Source: Paraphaeosphaeria minitans
Lineage: Eukaryota > Ascomycota > Dothideomycetes > Pleosporales > Didymosphaeriaceae
Direction: 5' to 3'
DNA: 64,000 nt
Assembly (NCBI GenBank): GCA_015832175.1
Contig: WJXW01000013.1
Location: forward strand, 124,001 to 188,000
The translations under genes were made by a program, and so were the position numbers. Below, piece by piece: positions 12,140-24,166 of this stretch. Within the stretch, counting starts at the first letter, position 1. The number at the start of each line of letters is the position of its first letter. Under the pieces are notes generated by a model, which saw only the letters and a program-made list of their open reading frames with translations, had not been told where the DNA came from and did no database searches.

Positions 12140-12595
12140 TGTTAAATCTAAGAGGGTAGCTAGTCCTAAAGGGTTAAGGTTAGTTCTTAGGTAGGAGTAC
12201 TTATAGAAGGTGGAAGGTCTTGTTAATATAATAGTATTTTATAAAGTGTAATAAGTTAATAATTTAGTCTGCTAGAATCTAAATAATAGATTAATAAACA
12301 GATTAAACATAAGTATAGAGAGCCTATTCTTGCGTTCCTATATACTAAGTAGTTCTACACATCCTAGAATCCTATATGTCCTAGAGTCCCATATGTCCCA
12401 GAGTCCTATATGTCCTAGAGTCCTGTGTGGGCAAGTCCCATGCGTCCTAGAGTTCCTATATAGGCGAGGCCTGTGCGGTCCTTAGGACCCTTAGGACTTG
12501 TAACCTGTTACCTAACTGCTTAGTTAGCTAACTCCAGTAGACTAGTGGTCTAATAAACTCGTGCCCCGCTGCTCGCGCGTGGCCAGATCCTAATA
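12140..12595 (-). repeat. A1 5' LTR (456 bp)
   Basis: Same length as the 3' LTR and very similar. It is somewhat less mutated at its right end (GCTCGCGCGTGGCCAGATCC near 12571-12590), so the two LTRs took different numbers of RIP changes. Confidence 0.93.
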
Positions 12596-12604
12596 AGTTA
12601 CTAG

Positions 12605-12916
12605 TGTCTATATAGTTTATCGTATAAATAGCACTAAGTGAAATAGGGGCCTGCCTACCTATAGGGACCCACACAAGGACCCACTACTTAGGTCAGCGCT
12701 AAGAGGCAGAGACTTCATAAGGCCTTACCTACCTATAAGGACCTGCACAAGGACCCCCTACTTAGGTTAGCGCTAAGAGGCAGAGACTTTATAAAGCCCT
12801 TAGTGCCCCTTTGTACGATAGACTAGACGTAATTAATTGAACCTACTTCTCACCCTTTACATGATAGTATACTATTAACCCTTAAATACTTAATTACAGA
12901 TTAAGCCAAACCTATA
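12605..12916 (+). repeat. D1 3' LTR (312 bp)
   Basis: Begins TGTCTATATAG (from TGTCCGTACAG) and ends AACCTATA, then the right TSD TTAAT. It carries two copies of the 74-bp unit, as does the 5' partner. Confidence 0.92.
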
Positions 12917-12921
12917 TTAAT

Positions 12922-13230
12922 ATTATAATATGCACGTTTTAGAGTCTAAGTTTAAATATTTATTAGTAGAGAAAGAGAAATTACGTGTGTAGATAAAAGA
13001 GTTAAGAGAAACGTAGGAGGCTGTGTTTAAGGCCTATAAGGAGGCGTTAGAGAAATTATAGGTTATATATATATATAAAGATTAGTTACGTTAGTAAATA
13101 GACTTGCTAGATAAGTGTGCTAAAAATGTAATAGCAGTTAAAGAGAAGAATATTAAGAAGGCTAAATTTTATAAGGCTATTAATCTAGTAGTTAATAAGA
13201 CTCTTTTAGGTCTCTTTTTATCCCTTATAA
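12922..13230 (+). pseudogene. B antisense ORF, C-terminal part
   Basis: Continuation of the frame from 3150 after removing D1. It starts with the third position of the Cys motif (TAT, 12924-12926) and continues into a strongly Lys/Glu/Leu-rich region (L-E-S-K-F-K-Y-L-L-V-E-K-E-K-L, then I-K-E-L-R-E-T and Y-K-E-A-L-E-K-L). That is the same architecture as in A and H but with an unrelated-looking sequence. Interruptions are TAG at probable Gln codons. Confidence 0.6.
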
Positions 13231-13249
13231 CATAGAGCGCTTTTCAGGA

Positions 13250-16200
13250 TTTCCTATTAGAATTCTAGAATAATCTAGTGCCTTTACTGTCTTAGGTATA
13301 AATATTATTATACTGTGTAGGTTATTAGTAGAATTCTTTAATCTTTTATTAATAGTTTCTTAGGTAGTTTTTTAGTTCTTAAGTGTTTTTGCTGTGTGGG
13401 TAACCTTTCTACTTAATAAGGTATACGTTGCTATGCTAATTATATTCTAGAATTCTTTTAATATTAAATTTATTTTCTTCCTTAGTTCTATAGTAGAAGG
13501 TGGTTCTAACTAGTGTATTAGGGTCTACTAGTTCTAGTAGTAATACGTAGAATACTAGGTGTATCTTTACATCTAGTAGTAGTTCTAACTTATAGTTCAC
13601 TAGTGATATTTACTTAGAAATATAAAATAGTCTAACTTTAATATAATCTAGTTTCTTATGTTTTTTCTTCTAAGTTTAAAGGTTCTTTGTAAGTAGATAT
13701 GCTTTATCCCCCTTTTTTAGCTAAGGTGCTATTTTTTGTTTTCTATTTTAATATAAAATTAATTGCTACTGAGCTTTTTTAAGATTCTCTTAGAGTTATT
13801 AGTGTATTTTCTTTATATTTTCTACTATATCTATGGCTTCTTTTGCTTTAATTATCGTAGGAAATTATTAATTAAAGGGATGTGGGTGTCTTCTATAGTT
13901 TACATAGAATAGTGTATGTCCGAATACTACTAATACTTTGTTATTATAGGCTAACTGTGCTATAGGTAGTAATAAAACCTAGTTATATTTCTAACTGTTA
14001 TAGTAGATGCGTAGGTACGTTTCTATAGTTTAGTTTGTACGTTCTGTCTATCCGTCTGTTTATAGATAGTAAGCTGTTAATAGCTTTTATTTTGTTCTAA
14101 GCAGTGCTATAAGCGTTATCTAATAATTTAATGTAAACAGCTTGTCTCTATTACTAATAATTATTTTTAGGATTCTATAGTGTCTAATTAGTTAGTCTAG
14201 AATAAGAAAAGCGAGTTCTTTTGCTGTTATTCTTTTAAGACATAGAATAAGCTTAACATACTTAGTTAGTTAGTAGACTATTACTAGTATGCTATTATAT
14301 TTAATTCCTATTATTAGATCCTTAGAGTTTAGAATTCCTATAATAAAATCTTTAGTAATGTCTTCCTATAGTGCTGTTAGTATTCTAATTACTTATATCT
14401 CTCTATATTTAAGATGTGTACTGTGTTTATTTCTCTAGTATTCTATACATTTATAGATATAAGTTATTATAGCTTCCTTAATTCCTTTAAAGGTGTAATT
14501 CCTTTAGATAAGTTCTATTGTTTTTATAATGCCTAGGTGTCTATACATAGGGTTGTTATAGTATTATTAAATAATCTTAGTCTGTAGATATTCTAGAACT
14601 TCTTAGTTAATTACTAAAAGTTAATTTAGTTCTGCTATTAGCTCTAGAGATCTATCTTTAGCTTTGCGAAGAATTGCGGAGAAGGTTTTTGCCTTTTCTC
14701 TTACTAGATTACTTTGTTAGCTAAGAGCGTCTACTCTGCTATTTTCTTTTCTAGCTATATAGATAATTTAAAACTTATACTGCCTAGTAGTCTATAACTA
14801 TCTTTATTATTATGGCGTAAGTTCTTTCGTCGTTGTAAACCTTAGAAGGTTCTTATAATCTATATAGATTTCTAGCGTTAAGTAACTAAGCGCGTAAATC
14901 CTCTAGTGCTTTAAGGCTTTAATAATAGCGTAGAGTTCCTTATTATATACGTTATATTGTGTTTTAGCGTTATTAAATTTGTATAAGTAATAGGTAATTA
15001 GGTGCTATTTACTATTATGTTTTTATTTAGCGTAGGCGCCTAGCGCAAGATCGCTAGTGTCTATTTTAAAGCGTAGTAGTTCATTACTTCTAAAATAAAC
15101 AAGGATAGGTTCTATAATACATGCTATCTTAAGGAGTTAAAATAATATTCTACACTTATCTATCCATTTAAAGGGTACGTCCTTTTTTATAAGATTTATT
15201 AAAGGTATTATAACCTTTGCGTAATCTTAGATAAATTGTTAGTTAAATCTATAGAATCCTAAGAATTCTTAGATGTTCTTAGCTATCTTTAGTATTAGCT
15301 AGTTCTTAATATATTTAACTTTACTTAGTGCTATCTTAATTCCTTCTATAGTAATAATGTGTCCTAGGAATTTAAGTTATTTAACGTTAAACTTATATTT
15401 CTTAAGTTTAATGTAAAGGCATACTTTATCTAGTGCTTCTAGTACTGTCTGTATATACTTAGTGTGGTCTGATTTATTTTTAAAAAAGACGAGGATATTA
15501 TCTATATACGCAATAATAAATATGTCTAGATATTTACAGAGTACGTTATTAATAAGCGCTATAAAAGCTACTAGTGTGTTTATAAGTCTAAAAGGCATAA
15601 CCTTATATTTAAATAGTCTATAGCGTAATTAAAACGCTATTTTCTATTCTTTACCTTTCTTAATTTGTATAAGGTAGTAACCGTCTCTTAGATCTATTAT
15701 TATAAATATCTTAGCTTAAGATAGTTAATCTTGTAGTTCTGTAATATTTAGTAGTAGATATTAGTTCTTTATTATTATATTATTAAGTCGTTAGTAGTTA
15801 ACGCATAGTCTGTCTAATCTATTCTTTTTCTTAATAAATATAAAAGGGCTTACTACTAGTAACTTTAATAGTTATATATATCCTTTTTTAAGGTTTGTCT
15901 TAATAAAATTACGTTCTTTAAGGAGTTCTTCTTCTATCTTACTATATAGTAGTCTAAAGGGTAGCGTCTTCCCTTCTTCTAGGTCTATTGTAAGATTCTA
16001 GGGTTAATGTTCTAGTAGGTTTGCTTTTCCTTCCTTTTCTATAAATATATGTGTCTATTTCCTATACTCTCTTAGTAAGGTAAAGGATATACTATTATCC
16101 TCCTTCTTACGCTTCTTAATCTAGTGGTTCCTGCCAGCGTCTACTAAGGTGTGCTTCTATTTTTTAACTATTTATCGCGGTATTATGTTATTTATAACTC

Positions 16201-18510
16201 CCTTATCTACTATTATTTTTAGTTAATATATAGGCTTTACTTATAATGCATAATTGTAGTGTTTAAATAATATTTCTTTTATACCCTAGTTAATCTACGG
16301 GTTATATATTATTAACTAAAGTAATCCTAAGACTAACTTATACTTAGATCCTAGTAAGATATCTAAGGTAAGTTCCTCTCTATGTCCTTAGACTATTATT
16401 ATAGTAGTGACCTCCTAGTATATCTAAGGTGTCTTAGGCATCAGGAATCTATTTGTAATATAGATAATATAGGGTATTTCTTTCTCTAATATTATAAGTC
16501 CTGCTTATCTTACTATGTAATAAGATATAAAGTTCCTTCCTACTCCTAAGTCTATAAGAGCTTAAGCCTATATTCCTTTAAGCTATACTAGTAGCTTAAC
16601 TAATACTATGCTTACTATAGCATTTAATTTAATAAAGGTGTTTTCTTATCTAAGTTTAGGCCTAAAAAAGATATCTATTTATGTAGGTTATAGTTAAGTT
16701 CTAGTGCCTAGTATACGTTTCTAAGTATCCACTTCTATTAATGTTTTTAAGTATATAGCTTATATAGATTGTCTTTTTCTTCTTCCTATAAGGATGTTCT
16801 TCTGTTTTTCCTCCTACAGTCTTTACTATTTTTTCATACTAGTTAAATTAGTAGCTCTGTTATTACTTCTTACGTAGGGCAGTTTACAAAGCTGTCTAAA
16901 TATTTAGCTATATAGTAGTATTTGCAGTCTTAGTTTAGACATGTATACTAGTATAGTTATATATAGTCTCTATTAATAAGCATATTGCAGCATTTATTGC
17001 CCTTTAGCGTAAAGTAAGGAAAGTATTTTACTTATTATTTATTCTAGAGGTGTTTGTCGTAAGCTGTAATAGGGTAGTCTGTCTATATCTATCTATAGCG
17101 TAGTTTCTTTCTAGGTTATTTCTTATTCTCTTCTTTCTCTACTTTATATTATATGTATATTAGTTCTTCGCAATGCGTCTATATACAGAATTAGTATATA
17201 GGATTTTAGTAGTCTAGGTAGTACTTTAGTACGTAGTCTAATTCCTTATTTTTATAGGGTTACATCCCTTTTAGTGCCTAGTAGGGTTCTATATAGTTCT
17301 AAACATTTAGTTTATACTTAGGTAATATAGGGTTGTCTTCTTCTTACTTACTTTGTAGGTAAAGAGTAGGAGATCTTAGTATCTCTTCTACGTCTTCTAC
17401 GTTATAGTATATATTAGAGTTGTCTTTTAGATCTTTATATAGTTGTAAGTTAGGTAAATCTAGTTGCTTACTTTACTCTAGTATAACGCGTTAGTAACTA
17501 AATAGCATTATAATAACTTCCTATTCCTTATTAGGTTCTTAGTCCTTAATAGTTAGTACATTTAACTTAGTTTAATAAACTTTATTCTTTAATCTATAGT
17601 TCCTGGCTATATAGCCTAGTTTGCCACATATAAAGTATTTATAGGTCTTAGTTATTAGTTATTAACTTCTATTAGAGACGCCTTTATTAGGCTACTTAGA
17701 GCCTATCCTTCCTCCTTTTTCTTTGCCTATATAGTTAAACTAGACATCTTCTATTAGTTTATATCTCTAGTAGTTCCTTAGCTATTGCTTTTAGACAATT
17801 CTAATAGGGTTTTTATAAACTACTTTTACTAGTTATCTAAAGCTTATCGCCCTAGGGTTTTAGTAGAGCTCCTATTATAGTAAAAACTACTCTTTATTAA
17901 TCCTAATAGTTTCTTTATATAGTTCTTTAAAGTTAGCAATTTATGCACTACTACGTAAGAGTTCCTCGCGTAGTTTCTATTTAAATTCTTGTTTATATAT
18001 GTCCTAAGGAGATTTATTATCCTAGTTAAGTTGCACAGCGTATTTGCGACACTTAGCTATATACTTAGCTACTAATTATTTCTAAATTATAGTCTAAATC
18101 TTTGCTTTTGCAATAGAGTCCTTATTAGTAATTCTAAAGAGTTATTTAAGGTATTTCTTAAAGTTATTATAATTCTTAATAATATTAACTGTATTAGCAT
18201 AGTTGTCTACGTAGTTATTGTTGTTATTATTATAGTCTATTCCTAGGTACTTTTTAAGGTAGGGATAGATCTATAATCCTATATCTCCTTACATATATAT
18301 TACTACAAAGATAACCTTCTTTTTATCTTTAAGGGGTTTGTCTAAGTTAAAGAAGTAGAGGTCTAACTAGAGAATCTAGAGGTTAGTTTAAAATTATTTG
18401 CTAAAGTAGAGATTAGGTTTATGCGCCTTACTGCTATCCTTTATAGAAGTAATTTTAGCGGCACCTAAAGCTGTAGAAGAGGTAGGAGTTTATAAAGTAC
18501 TTATATTAAG
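13250..18510 (-). pseudogene. B gag-pol, RIP-inactivated
   Basis: Closely parallels the A1 polyprotein. The minus strand shows a chromodomain-like end near 13430-13380, integrase about 14600-13900, RNase H near 15060, and reverse transcriptase, with one stretch (15598-15377) free of stops for 73 codons carrying A-Y-I-D-N-I-L (second catalytic Asp now Asn) and H-T-K-Y-I-Q-T-V-L. The gag zinc knuckle near 17640-17600 reads Y-F-I-C-G-K-L-G-Y-I: it keeps the second Cys that A1 lost and has lost the first. The copies were therefore hit independently. Confidence 0.87.
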
Positions 18511-18521
18511 GGTGTTTAAGA

Positions 18522-18932
18522 TATTAAATCTAACAGGGTAGCTAGTCCTACAGGGTTAAGGTTGGTTCTTAGGCAGGAGTACTTATAGAAGGTAGAAAGT
18601 CTTATTAATATAATAGTATCTTGTAAAGTGTAATAAGTTAACAATTTAGTCTACTAGAATCTAAACAATAGATTAATAAATAGATTAAACACAAGTATAG
18701 AGAGCCCATCCTCGCGTTCCCATATACTTTAAGTAATTAGTGGACTAATCGCTCTAATTAAACTAATTAAGCACTAATTAGTTACTTAGTATGTTAAGTG
18801 CTTAGTCTAATTAGTTGTCTTGGCGCTCTAATCACACTAATTAGGTCACGTGACCTTTAGTACTGTGCCACTCGAACAACAAATATAAATATATATAAAG
18901 ATCCTAGGAGGCCTAGCCTTCGGATCTTAACA
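18522..18932 (-). repeat. B 5' LTR (411 bp)
   Basis: Begins TATTAAATC (TG to TA) and ends GATCTTAACA, followed by TSD TTTAG. In coding sense its U3 starts with an imperfect palindrome around GATCCGAAGGCTAGGCCTCC and has TATATATTTATATTT promoter-like sequence around 18882-18897. Confidence 0.92.
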
Positions 18933-18937
18933 TTTAG

Positions 18938-19514
18938 CTAGGTTATTAAATAATAGAAAGAGTGTAAGGTAATAATTAGAAGAGAACCTACTATAAGGTA
19001 GTAGAATTTAAAGGCTTAAACTAGTAGAATTAAATTAGATAGGAAGTTAAAGTGTTAAAAGTAAAGGATTAAAAAAAGAAGATTAAGCGCTAGTAAAGGG
19101 CTTATATACTCTACCGCCTATTTAATTATTAAGCGCTAAATGCGCTCCTTCTTTACTATTTATTTCTTTTACTACTACTCCTTCCTAATTAAAACGCGCC
19201 TGCCTATTATACTTACTAGCTAGTAAGAGCGGGGAAATTACCTTATAGTTAATAGGAAGTGAGCGAAAAAAGCAGTAGAATAAAAGCGTTTACGCTCTAG
19301 GCCTTTATGCCACGCTTATAAGCTCCTAACCCACTAGAAGAAGAAATTCTAAACATAATTTACAATAGGATTTGTGATTCAAAAGATAAATAGCGATTAT
19401 TTTAGTATTACAATAAATAGGGGGTGATAGAATTACTGTTCTTAAGATAAGGGGATTTAGAAGAATAATTCTTAATAGTTTTTTAATTTTTAAACAGCCT
19501 TTAGATGGTTTTTT
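18938..19514. mobile_element. Unclassified insertion F, right part
   Basis: Resumes the sequence interrupted by element B. Two short GC-richer blocks (about 19080-19200 and 19225-19320) stand out. A minus-strand frame open over 19541-19326 encodes a Leu/Ile/Lys-rich 71-residue peptide with no recognisable domain; it crosses the inferred edge with Copia copy E2 and is not called a gene. No transposase or terminal repeat was recognised. Confidence 0.4.
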
Positions 19515-19791
19515 AAAGATCTTTAGAAAGGATTTAGACAATTAAAAATTACTTCTTAGGATAGGTAATCTACTTTAAGCGATTACCTAGGGGGTGTATT
19601 AAAGTAAAACACTTACTTCTGTGATTCTTTCTAGATCTACTAATTTATATTATAGCATTCTTACTAAGAGGCTTGTTTCTTTTGTATATAGTCTACCCTT
19701 TCGGCATCCTTTCCTACAATTAGCTATTTGTATTCTTTACAACTCTGCTCCTAAATATCCTATAATAGTTCGAGCCCTTTTTACCACAACA
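19515..19791 (+). mobile_element. Copia E2 3' end with 3' LTR (19597-19791)
   Basis: The purine tract CCTAGGGGGTG (19587-19596) is followed by a 195-bp LTR. It begins TATTAAAGTAAAACA and ends ACCACAACA, the reverse complement of the E1 LTRs, which are also 195 bp. E2 is therefore on the plus strand, with its 5' part left of the window (interrupted by D2). The right target flank is CTTTC. The LTR keeps an open frame on the plus strand, which is chance. Confidence 0.85.
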
Positions 19792-22700
19792 CTTTCTAAA
19801 TACTAAACTTTAAAATAACCTCTTAAAAGTAGGCTTCTGCAAATTCCTTTACATCCTATATTTTCTGTGTAGAGATATAGATAGCTATCTTAGAGAAGTA
19901 GCATATAATTATAAAAATTATATTAAAAGCGTAGCTACCTTAATTCTTCGCTAGTAGGAATCTAGTTATAAAGTCTAGTAAGACTTTCTTAAAGATATCC
20001 TTTAGCGTTAAAAGAGGTAATAGCTGGCTATACTTACTATACCTTAGAGCTTTACTCTTTTAGTAAATAGCACAAGTCCTTATATAGTTCTAAATATCTT
20101 AACTTATAAGAGGCTAATAGTAGGTCCTCTTAATAGCCTTAAGCATTCTACGTACGCTAAAGTGGCCTACTATATATATATTATAGTGCTGGAACAAAAT
20201 CTCTTACTTAATTACTAGTTTATCTAGGATGTATAATCTACTATTATACCTTAGGACTTCTATTTTATTAAGGCGCTATACTTATACTTTACTACTACTT
20301 TAAGTGCTTCTCTTACGCCTTAAGCTAGTAATACACTTAATAGTAAAGGCGTTCCTTTACGAAAACTACTAAACTTTAGTAATAAGATTAGACTCTTTTA
20401 TTATAGGTTTACTACTAACTAATACTCTAGCTAGTAAGCGTAGTACGTATAGCGTACACACTATAGCACTAGTAGTAGGGACCTTTATAGCTCTATAAAT
20501 ATTAGTAACATACGTGTTATATACGCCTAATAAGCTTGGCTTATTTGTAAATCTACTTACTCTACTATACTTAGTCCTCTACAGTATTTTATTCTATAGG
20601 GTAGGTAATAAACAGGTTAGTAATAGATTTTCCTATATATAATCTGCCCTTCTTAATAGTCTATCTACTAGGTTTATTTTCCCTAGGCAGTGTTCTACTT
20701 TAAAATTAAAAGCTACTAGGTATATTACCTATTATACTTATTATAGGTTTAGCTTCTATACAGCGCGCATACTGCGTAAGTTATTATAGTTACTTAGCAC
20801 TTAAGTTATGTGCTATATGCTATCTAGATAATATCTCTATTACTTAAAGTAGTAGATAATAGTAAGGAGCTTAAAGTTATATACCTTAGAATTTAGCTCT
20901 ACTACTTAAAGTTTTTTTAACACAAAAGGAACTAGGTGCCACTTCTAGTCCTTAAATAGCTAAAAAAGGATACTATATATTATAAAAGTAGATACGTTAG
21001 TTTCTAATTAGATTAGTGGCGTAGGGTTAAAGTGGCGTAGGATAGGCGCACTTAAGAAGCGCGTTTTAAGTATTTTAAAAGTATTATTAGCTTTTACTAA
21101 CTATTAGAACACTTAGTTCTTTTTCAGTAAGTCTAAGAAAGGAGCAGTTTCTTGCGTATATACCTTAATAAATTACCTATAAAAGTTTATAAAGCCTAGA
21201 AATAACTAGAGCTCTTAGATGCTAGTTAGCTGTAGCTATTCTATAATAGTTACTATGCGCGTAGGATTAGCGCAGATTCCTTACATAGTTATAATAAAAC
21301 TAAGGAAGTGGACTTCGCCTAAGGCGAATATAGACTTAGTTAAATTAATAAAAAGTTTAGCCTTATATAGTAATTTAAGCATAGCGTAAACGGTGCGCTA
21401 ATAAAGCATAAGATTCTTATTATAGGTATAGATAAGTATATTATCTAGGTACATAATACATATATAATCTAGATATAGTGCTAGTGCCTTATTAATATAT
21501 ACCTAGAAGCTCCTAAGGGCATTAGTTAGGCTAAATAGTATTACTAAGTATTTAAAGTAGCTGTAGTAAGTTTAGAATATAATTTTCTACTTGTCTTCTA
21601 CCTAGATCTAAATTCTATAGTAGGCGTTATAAAGATTAAGGGTTATATAGTAGTATACGCCTAATAGGTGGTTAAGCGTCTCTCTAACTAAAGATAGGAA
21701 ATAATAATCCTTAATAGTAATTGCGTTAAGGCCCTAATAATCTACGTAAAGCTATAGTGTGCTATTTTTCTTAGGAATAAATAGAATTAGTGCTCTAGTT
21801 AGACTAGTGCTGTGTCTAATCTATCCCTTTTTTAAGGCATCTTTTAGATACTCCTAAAGTACCTTAAGCTCCCGCTTTAAGAGATTATAAAGTAGTCTAT
21901 AAGAAGGTTCCTTTCCCTCTATAATAGAGATAGCATAATTAGATTCTTTAAAATTTAGTAGAGTAGACGCTGCTTTTTTATTAAATACGTTACTATATTC
22001 GCGTAATATATTAGAAATATATAGTACCTACGCTGTGCGCGCTTTATTAATACGCACTAGGTGCTCTAAGCTTACACTAGTTATTTATAAAACCCCTAAA
22101 AGAAATAAATCTAAGCTAGTATACTTTATGTTATCTTTAAAGTTCCTTATAGTAATAAGCTATATTAAAGCTATAGTATAGCCCTAGCGCTATGTTTATA
22201 AGCTGCAATAAAGGTAGATATTACTTTTTTATAGAAAGGGGTTACTAAGTAGGAGAGGGATCCCTTCCTTATTAACGCTATAGATAGTAGTCTTTGTCCT
22301 ACACTCTACCCCTATATTATCTATAATACGCACCTAGAGCGTATAGGCAGTGTAGGTGCTTTACCTTTAGGCCCTAATTTATTCTTATTTAGAGACCTTA
22401 GCCCCTTTAATAGGCTTTAGATGTATTTTAATAGTAACAATTTAGCTAATTAGGCTAATATTAGCCTATAAGTTAAGGATTATTTAGAGTTCCTTCTCTA
22501 AGTCTATATCTTTAGCTACGCTATATGTGCACTTTATGCCTAGTAAGATATAAATTAGTAGGCGCCTTACTATACCTAGATTATAGGTAAGGCTTAGCCT
22601 TTTCCTGCATAGTTTACTTGTATAAGAATCTAGTTAGGATTACTACCTTTATATTTATTAGTATAGTGGCTATTTTTGTAGCACTTATAGTAGGTAACAC

Positions 22701-24166
22701 TTTTTTTATCTTAGGTCTTACTATTACCTTTAGATATTTAGTAGTTTAGTGTAGTATTCTTAGATTTCTTTAATATATAACGTAGGCTTAACTCCTATAT
22801 TATAGGTGCGTAGCATAAGTTTCGCTTAAGCGTAGAGCCTAAAGCGATAAGGTCTTCCCTAGTTATAGGCACCTAATAGTAGTTAGTAATAGCCTTCTAT
22901 AGCTTAGGTTTAAGCTTAGAAAAAAGGTAGTACACCCTTTACTCCTTAGAGTAAGGTATAAGTTAATCTTTAAGTGTTCGTACAGTTTATTGTATAAATA
23001 GCACTGAGTGAAATAGGGGCCTACCTACCTGTAGGGACCCGCACAAGGACCCACTACTTAGGTTAGCGCTAAGAGGCAGAGACTTTATAAGGTCCTTAGT
23101 GCCCCTTTGTACGATAGACTAGACGTAATTAATTAAACCTACTTCTTACCCTTTGCACGATAGTATACTATTAACCCTTAAATGCTTAATTGCAGATTAA
23201 GCCAAACCTATATTAAGGATATTAAGGTAGGTTATAAAGGAGTAAATAGTTTAGACTTATTACTATATTATCTAAGTATGCGCTATAGCTACTTTTAGGC
23301 TATAATTTACTAGGTTTAAAAGTAAGTTAAGTATATACTACTTAAAGTACTTCTAGATAGGTATTTCTTCCTTAGCTTTAAAGGTACGCTTATAGTGTAT
23401 ATACTATAGTTCTTTTAGGTTACTTATAAGGTACTATATTACCTAGATAACCTTATCTCTATCCTACACAAATTCTTATAGTAAAAGGCGAAAGGCTACC
23501 TTATAGGAATAGAAGAATTTATAATACTCCTTAAAGTTCTTACTTTTATATTTAATAGGGTCTTTAGGTTAAAGCGTAGGCTTAATATATATTACTATAT
23601 ACACTATAGGCGCGTCCCGCTTATATATATTAGTAGATAGGATTTTAATATTCTTAGTAATAGTTACTACGCTAGGGGTTTAGCTTATACTTTTAAGTTA
23701 GGAGATTTTGTTTTCTAAGGCATAAAATTAATATATAGCGTAAAGCTTATTACCCTTCTTTTTAGTAACTAGAATATACTACTTAAGTATTAAAAATAGG
23801 CTTAAGTTACGCATTGCTAGCTCTCCTCCTATATACTAGGTAAGAGGGTCTTTACTGCCTTTAGGGGCTTTAGGTAAGGTCTACCCCCTACTAGTAGCTT
23901 ATATAACTCTAGGAGCTATCCTTAGACTATTATAGATAAAGTATTATTATATAAGGTCTAGTTATAGGTAATAGTACTTATTTTACACTAGGAAGGATAG
24001 TAAAAGGATAACTCTAGTAATATTAATAGAATAATACTTATTTTATATTAAGTTAACGCGTAGTGTAGGTTTTATGCAGCTAGCTTACTTAGCGCACAGG
24101 CCCTTTATAAGGCCTTAGCGCTAGATACTACAACACCATAATAATATCGTAATCTACCCGTTATAA
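19792..24166 (-). mobile_element. Ty3/Gypsy copy G1, second Gypsy lineage, 3' part outside the window
   Basis: Minus-strand pol remnants of a Gypsy lineage clearly different from A/B/H/I. Integrase-like sequence lies at about 20250-19850 (Y-Y-N-V-Y-I-V-G-H-F, then a C-A-I-Y remnant). Reverse transcriptase at about 21900-21200 carries Y-L-D-N-I-L-I-Y near 21450-21420 and F-L-G-F-I-N-F-Y-R-Q-F near 21190. A gag zinc-knuckle remnant near 22690-22660 reads Y-Y-K-C-Y-K-N-S-H-Y. A D-family solo LTR interrupts it at 22975-23212. About 180 bp at 23980-24166 recurs at 39064-39112 plus 47847-47990 and is the candidate 5' LTR. All frames are broken. Confidence 0.7.
22975..23212 (+). repeat. Solo LTR of family D (238 bp)
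   Basis: Begins TGTTCGTACAG and ends AACCTATA, with a perfect TSD TTAAG on both sides (22970-22974 and 23213-23217). It interrupts the gag region of G1. A lone LTR with intact TSD is the usual product of recombination between the two LTRs of one element. Single-unit (short) form. Confidence 0.93.

Larger units (their letters stand above)
5879..12595 (-). mobile_element. Ty3/Gypsy chromovirus A1, full length
   Basis: Both LTRs are exactly 456 bp (5879-6334 and 12140-12595). Flanks are AGTTG (5874-5878) and AGTTA (12596-12600); the empty site survives in the related D3 copy near 40939-40946 as AAGTTACTAG. The one-base TSD difference is the G-to-A expected from RIP. The purine tract AGAGGGGGAGGATAA (minus strand, about 6335-6350) abuts the left LTR, so coding is minus. 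A1 sits just before the 3' LTR of D1 and is the youngest layer of this nest. Confidence 0.95.
3151..12916 (+). mobile_element. Family D LTR retroelement D1, complete, interrupted by A1
   Basis: It is bounded by 312-bp LTRs (3151-3462 and 12605-12916) and a perfect TSD TTAAT (3146-3150 and 12917-12921) inside the B antisense frame. A1 occupies 5879-12595. Without A1 and one TSD copy, D1 is about 3.0 kb, too short for a full pol. Its interior encodes a gag-like protein and a protease-like stretch on the plus strand; no reverse transcriptase or integrase was seen. It probably depended on another element for movement (inference). Confidence 0.9.
2456..18932 (-). mobile_element. Ty3/Gypsy chromovirus B, full length, interrupted by D1
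   Basis: Two 411-bp LTRs (2456-2866 and 18522-18932) bound the element and a perfect 5-bp TSD TTTAG flanks it (2451-2455 and 18933-18937). Coding is on the minus strand. A purine-rich tract next to the left LTR (minus strand of 2867-2882, AAGGAGGGAAATAA) makes that the 3' LTR. Without D1 and one TSD copy the element is about 6.7 kb, close to A1 (6717 bp). Gag-pol lies at about 18500-13250. An antisense frame lies between pol and the 3' LTR and is split by D1 (3150/12922). Confidence 0.9.

Noticed and set aside
19621..19806. 61-codon plus-strand ORF
   Set aside because: It lies almost wholly within the Copia E2 3' LTR.
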